Assembly (NCBI RefSeq): GCF_000969905.1
Contig: NZ_CP009520.1
Span: 3,472,001 to 3,536,000 of the forward strand
Origin: Methanosarcina vacuolata Z-761
Lineage (GTDB): Archaea; Halobacteriota; Methanosarcinia; Methanosarcinales; Methanosarcinaceae
Direction of reading: 5' to 3'
DNA: 64,000 nucleotides
This document shows, one piece after another, positions 63,912 to 64,000 of the stretch. Every line of letters begins with the position of its first letter. Positions within the stretch are counted from its first letter, which is position 1. The notes under the pieces are model-generated. The model saw only the letters and a program-made list of their open reading frames with translations, was not told the DNA's origin and made no database searches. The translations under genes and the position numbers were made by a program.

Positions 63912-64000
63912 TTACAGCATTTCTTTTGCTAATTTTATGTCTTCAGCTTTTACAGTTTTTCTACCTGCATGTTCTGCGAGTTTTATTGCTTCTCTTGAAA
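63912..64000 (-). CDS. archaeal histone, C-terminal part (window edge)
   Basis: The last 28 residues of an HMf-type histone are seen: SREAIKLAEHAGRKTVKAED followed by IKLAKEML and a stop. This is the end of helix 2, the loop with RKT, and helix 3. The N-terminal half lies beyond the window. The gene product wraps DNA as dimers and multimers. Confidence 0.93.
   Translation of the reverse strand, partial: SREAIKLAEHAGRKTVKAEDIKLAKEML

Overview
The window looks like a chromosomal segment of a Methanosarcina-type archaeon. The evidence is a two-domain Methanosarcina S-layer protein with a PGF-CTERM tail, a formylmethanofuran dehydrogenase B subunit, a MASE3 histidine kinase, archaeal information-processing operons (rpl44e-rps27e-aIF2alpha-nop10-PAC2, priS-GINS, rqcH-pelota, RFC small subunit, histone) and a bacterial-type groES-groEL pair. 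Archaeal-style promoters, many TTG/GTG starts and long AT-rich spacers full of short tandem repeats fit the same genus.

Layout. 0.6-9.8 kb: a hydrolase/phosphoribosyltransferase pair, a membrane histidine kinase, small zinc proteins, a double PRC-barrel protein, a DUF362 ferredoxin-like protein and a winged-helix regulator divergent from groES-groEL (10.0-12.0 kb). 12.5-16.6 kb: an RNase H-fold protein, two unrecognised proteins and an aminotransferase. 16.8-19.3 kb: an AT-rich FRG-domain gene and an IS1-type element with target duplication. 19.4-26.1 kb: tRNA-Trp whose intron is a box C/D guide RNA, a molybdate transporter (modABC), a molbindin, an unlinked fmdB and a gamma-carbonic-anhydrase-like protein.

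26.1-39.5 kb is accessory DNA. It is bounded by a broken tRNA-Ser copy and an intact tRNA-Ser(CGA), with a third tRNA-Ser 3' end at 29.9 kb. It carries a pentapeptide-repeat protein, a TIGR02391 (Ymh) protein, a restriction-type nuclease, a decayed RelE toxin with antitoxin, a DDE insertion sequence and related miniature elements, a MNT-HEPN toxin-antitoxin pair, an integrase, several small zinc proteins and a candidate GC-rich small RNA with its own TATA box.

39.6-45.8 kb is core again (EndoQ repair nuclease, translation operon, primase/GINS). 46.7-50.1 kb holds the most interesting module: a stand-alone formylglycine-generating-enzyme-like protein, a small effector-associated-like protein and a caspase fused to a second FGE-like domain, which is probably a conflict or cell-death system. 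50.3-64.0 kb: rqcH overlapping pelota (ribosome rescue and quality control), the S-layer protein, a DUF1614 membrane protein, a diadenylate cyclase, a 2',3'-cyclic phosphodiesterase, a QueG-like Fe-S protein, RFC small subunit, a small export protein and the 3' end of an archaeal histone gene cut by the window edge.
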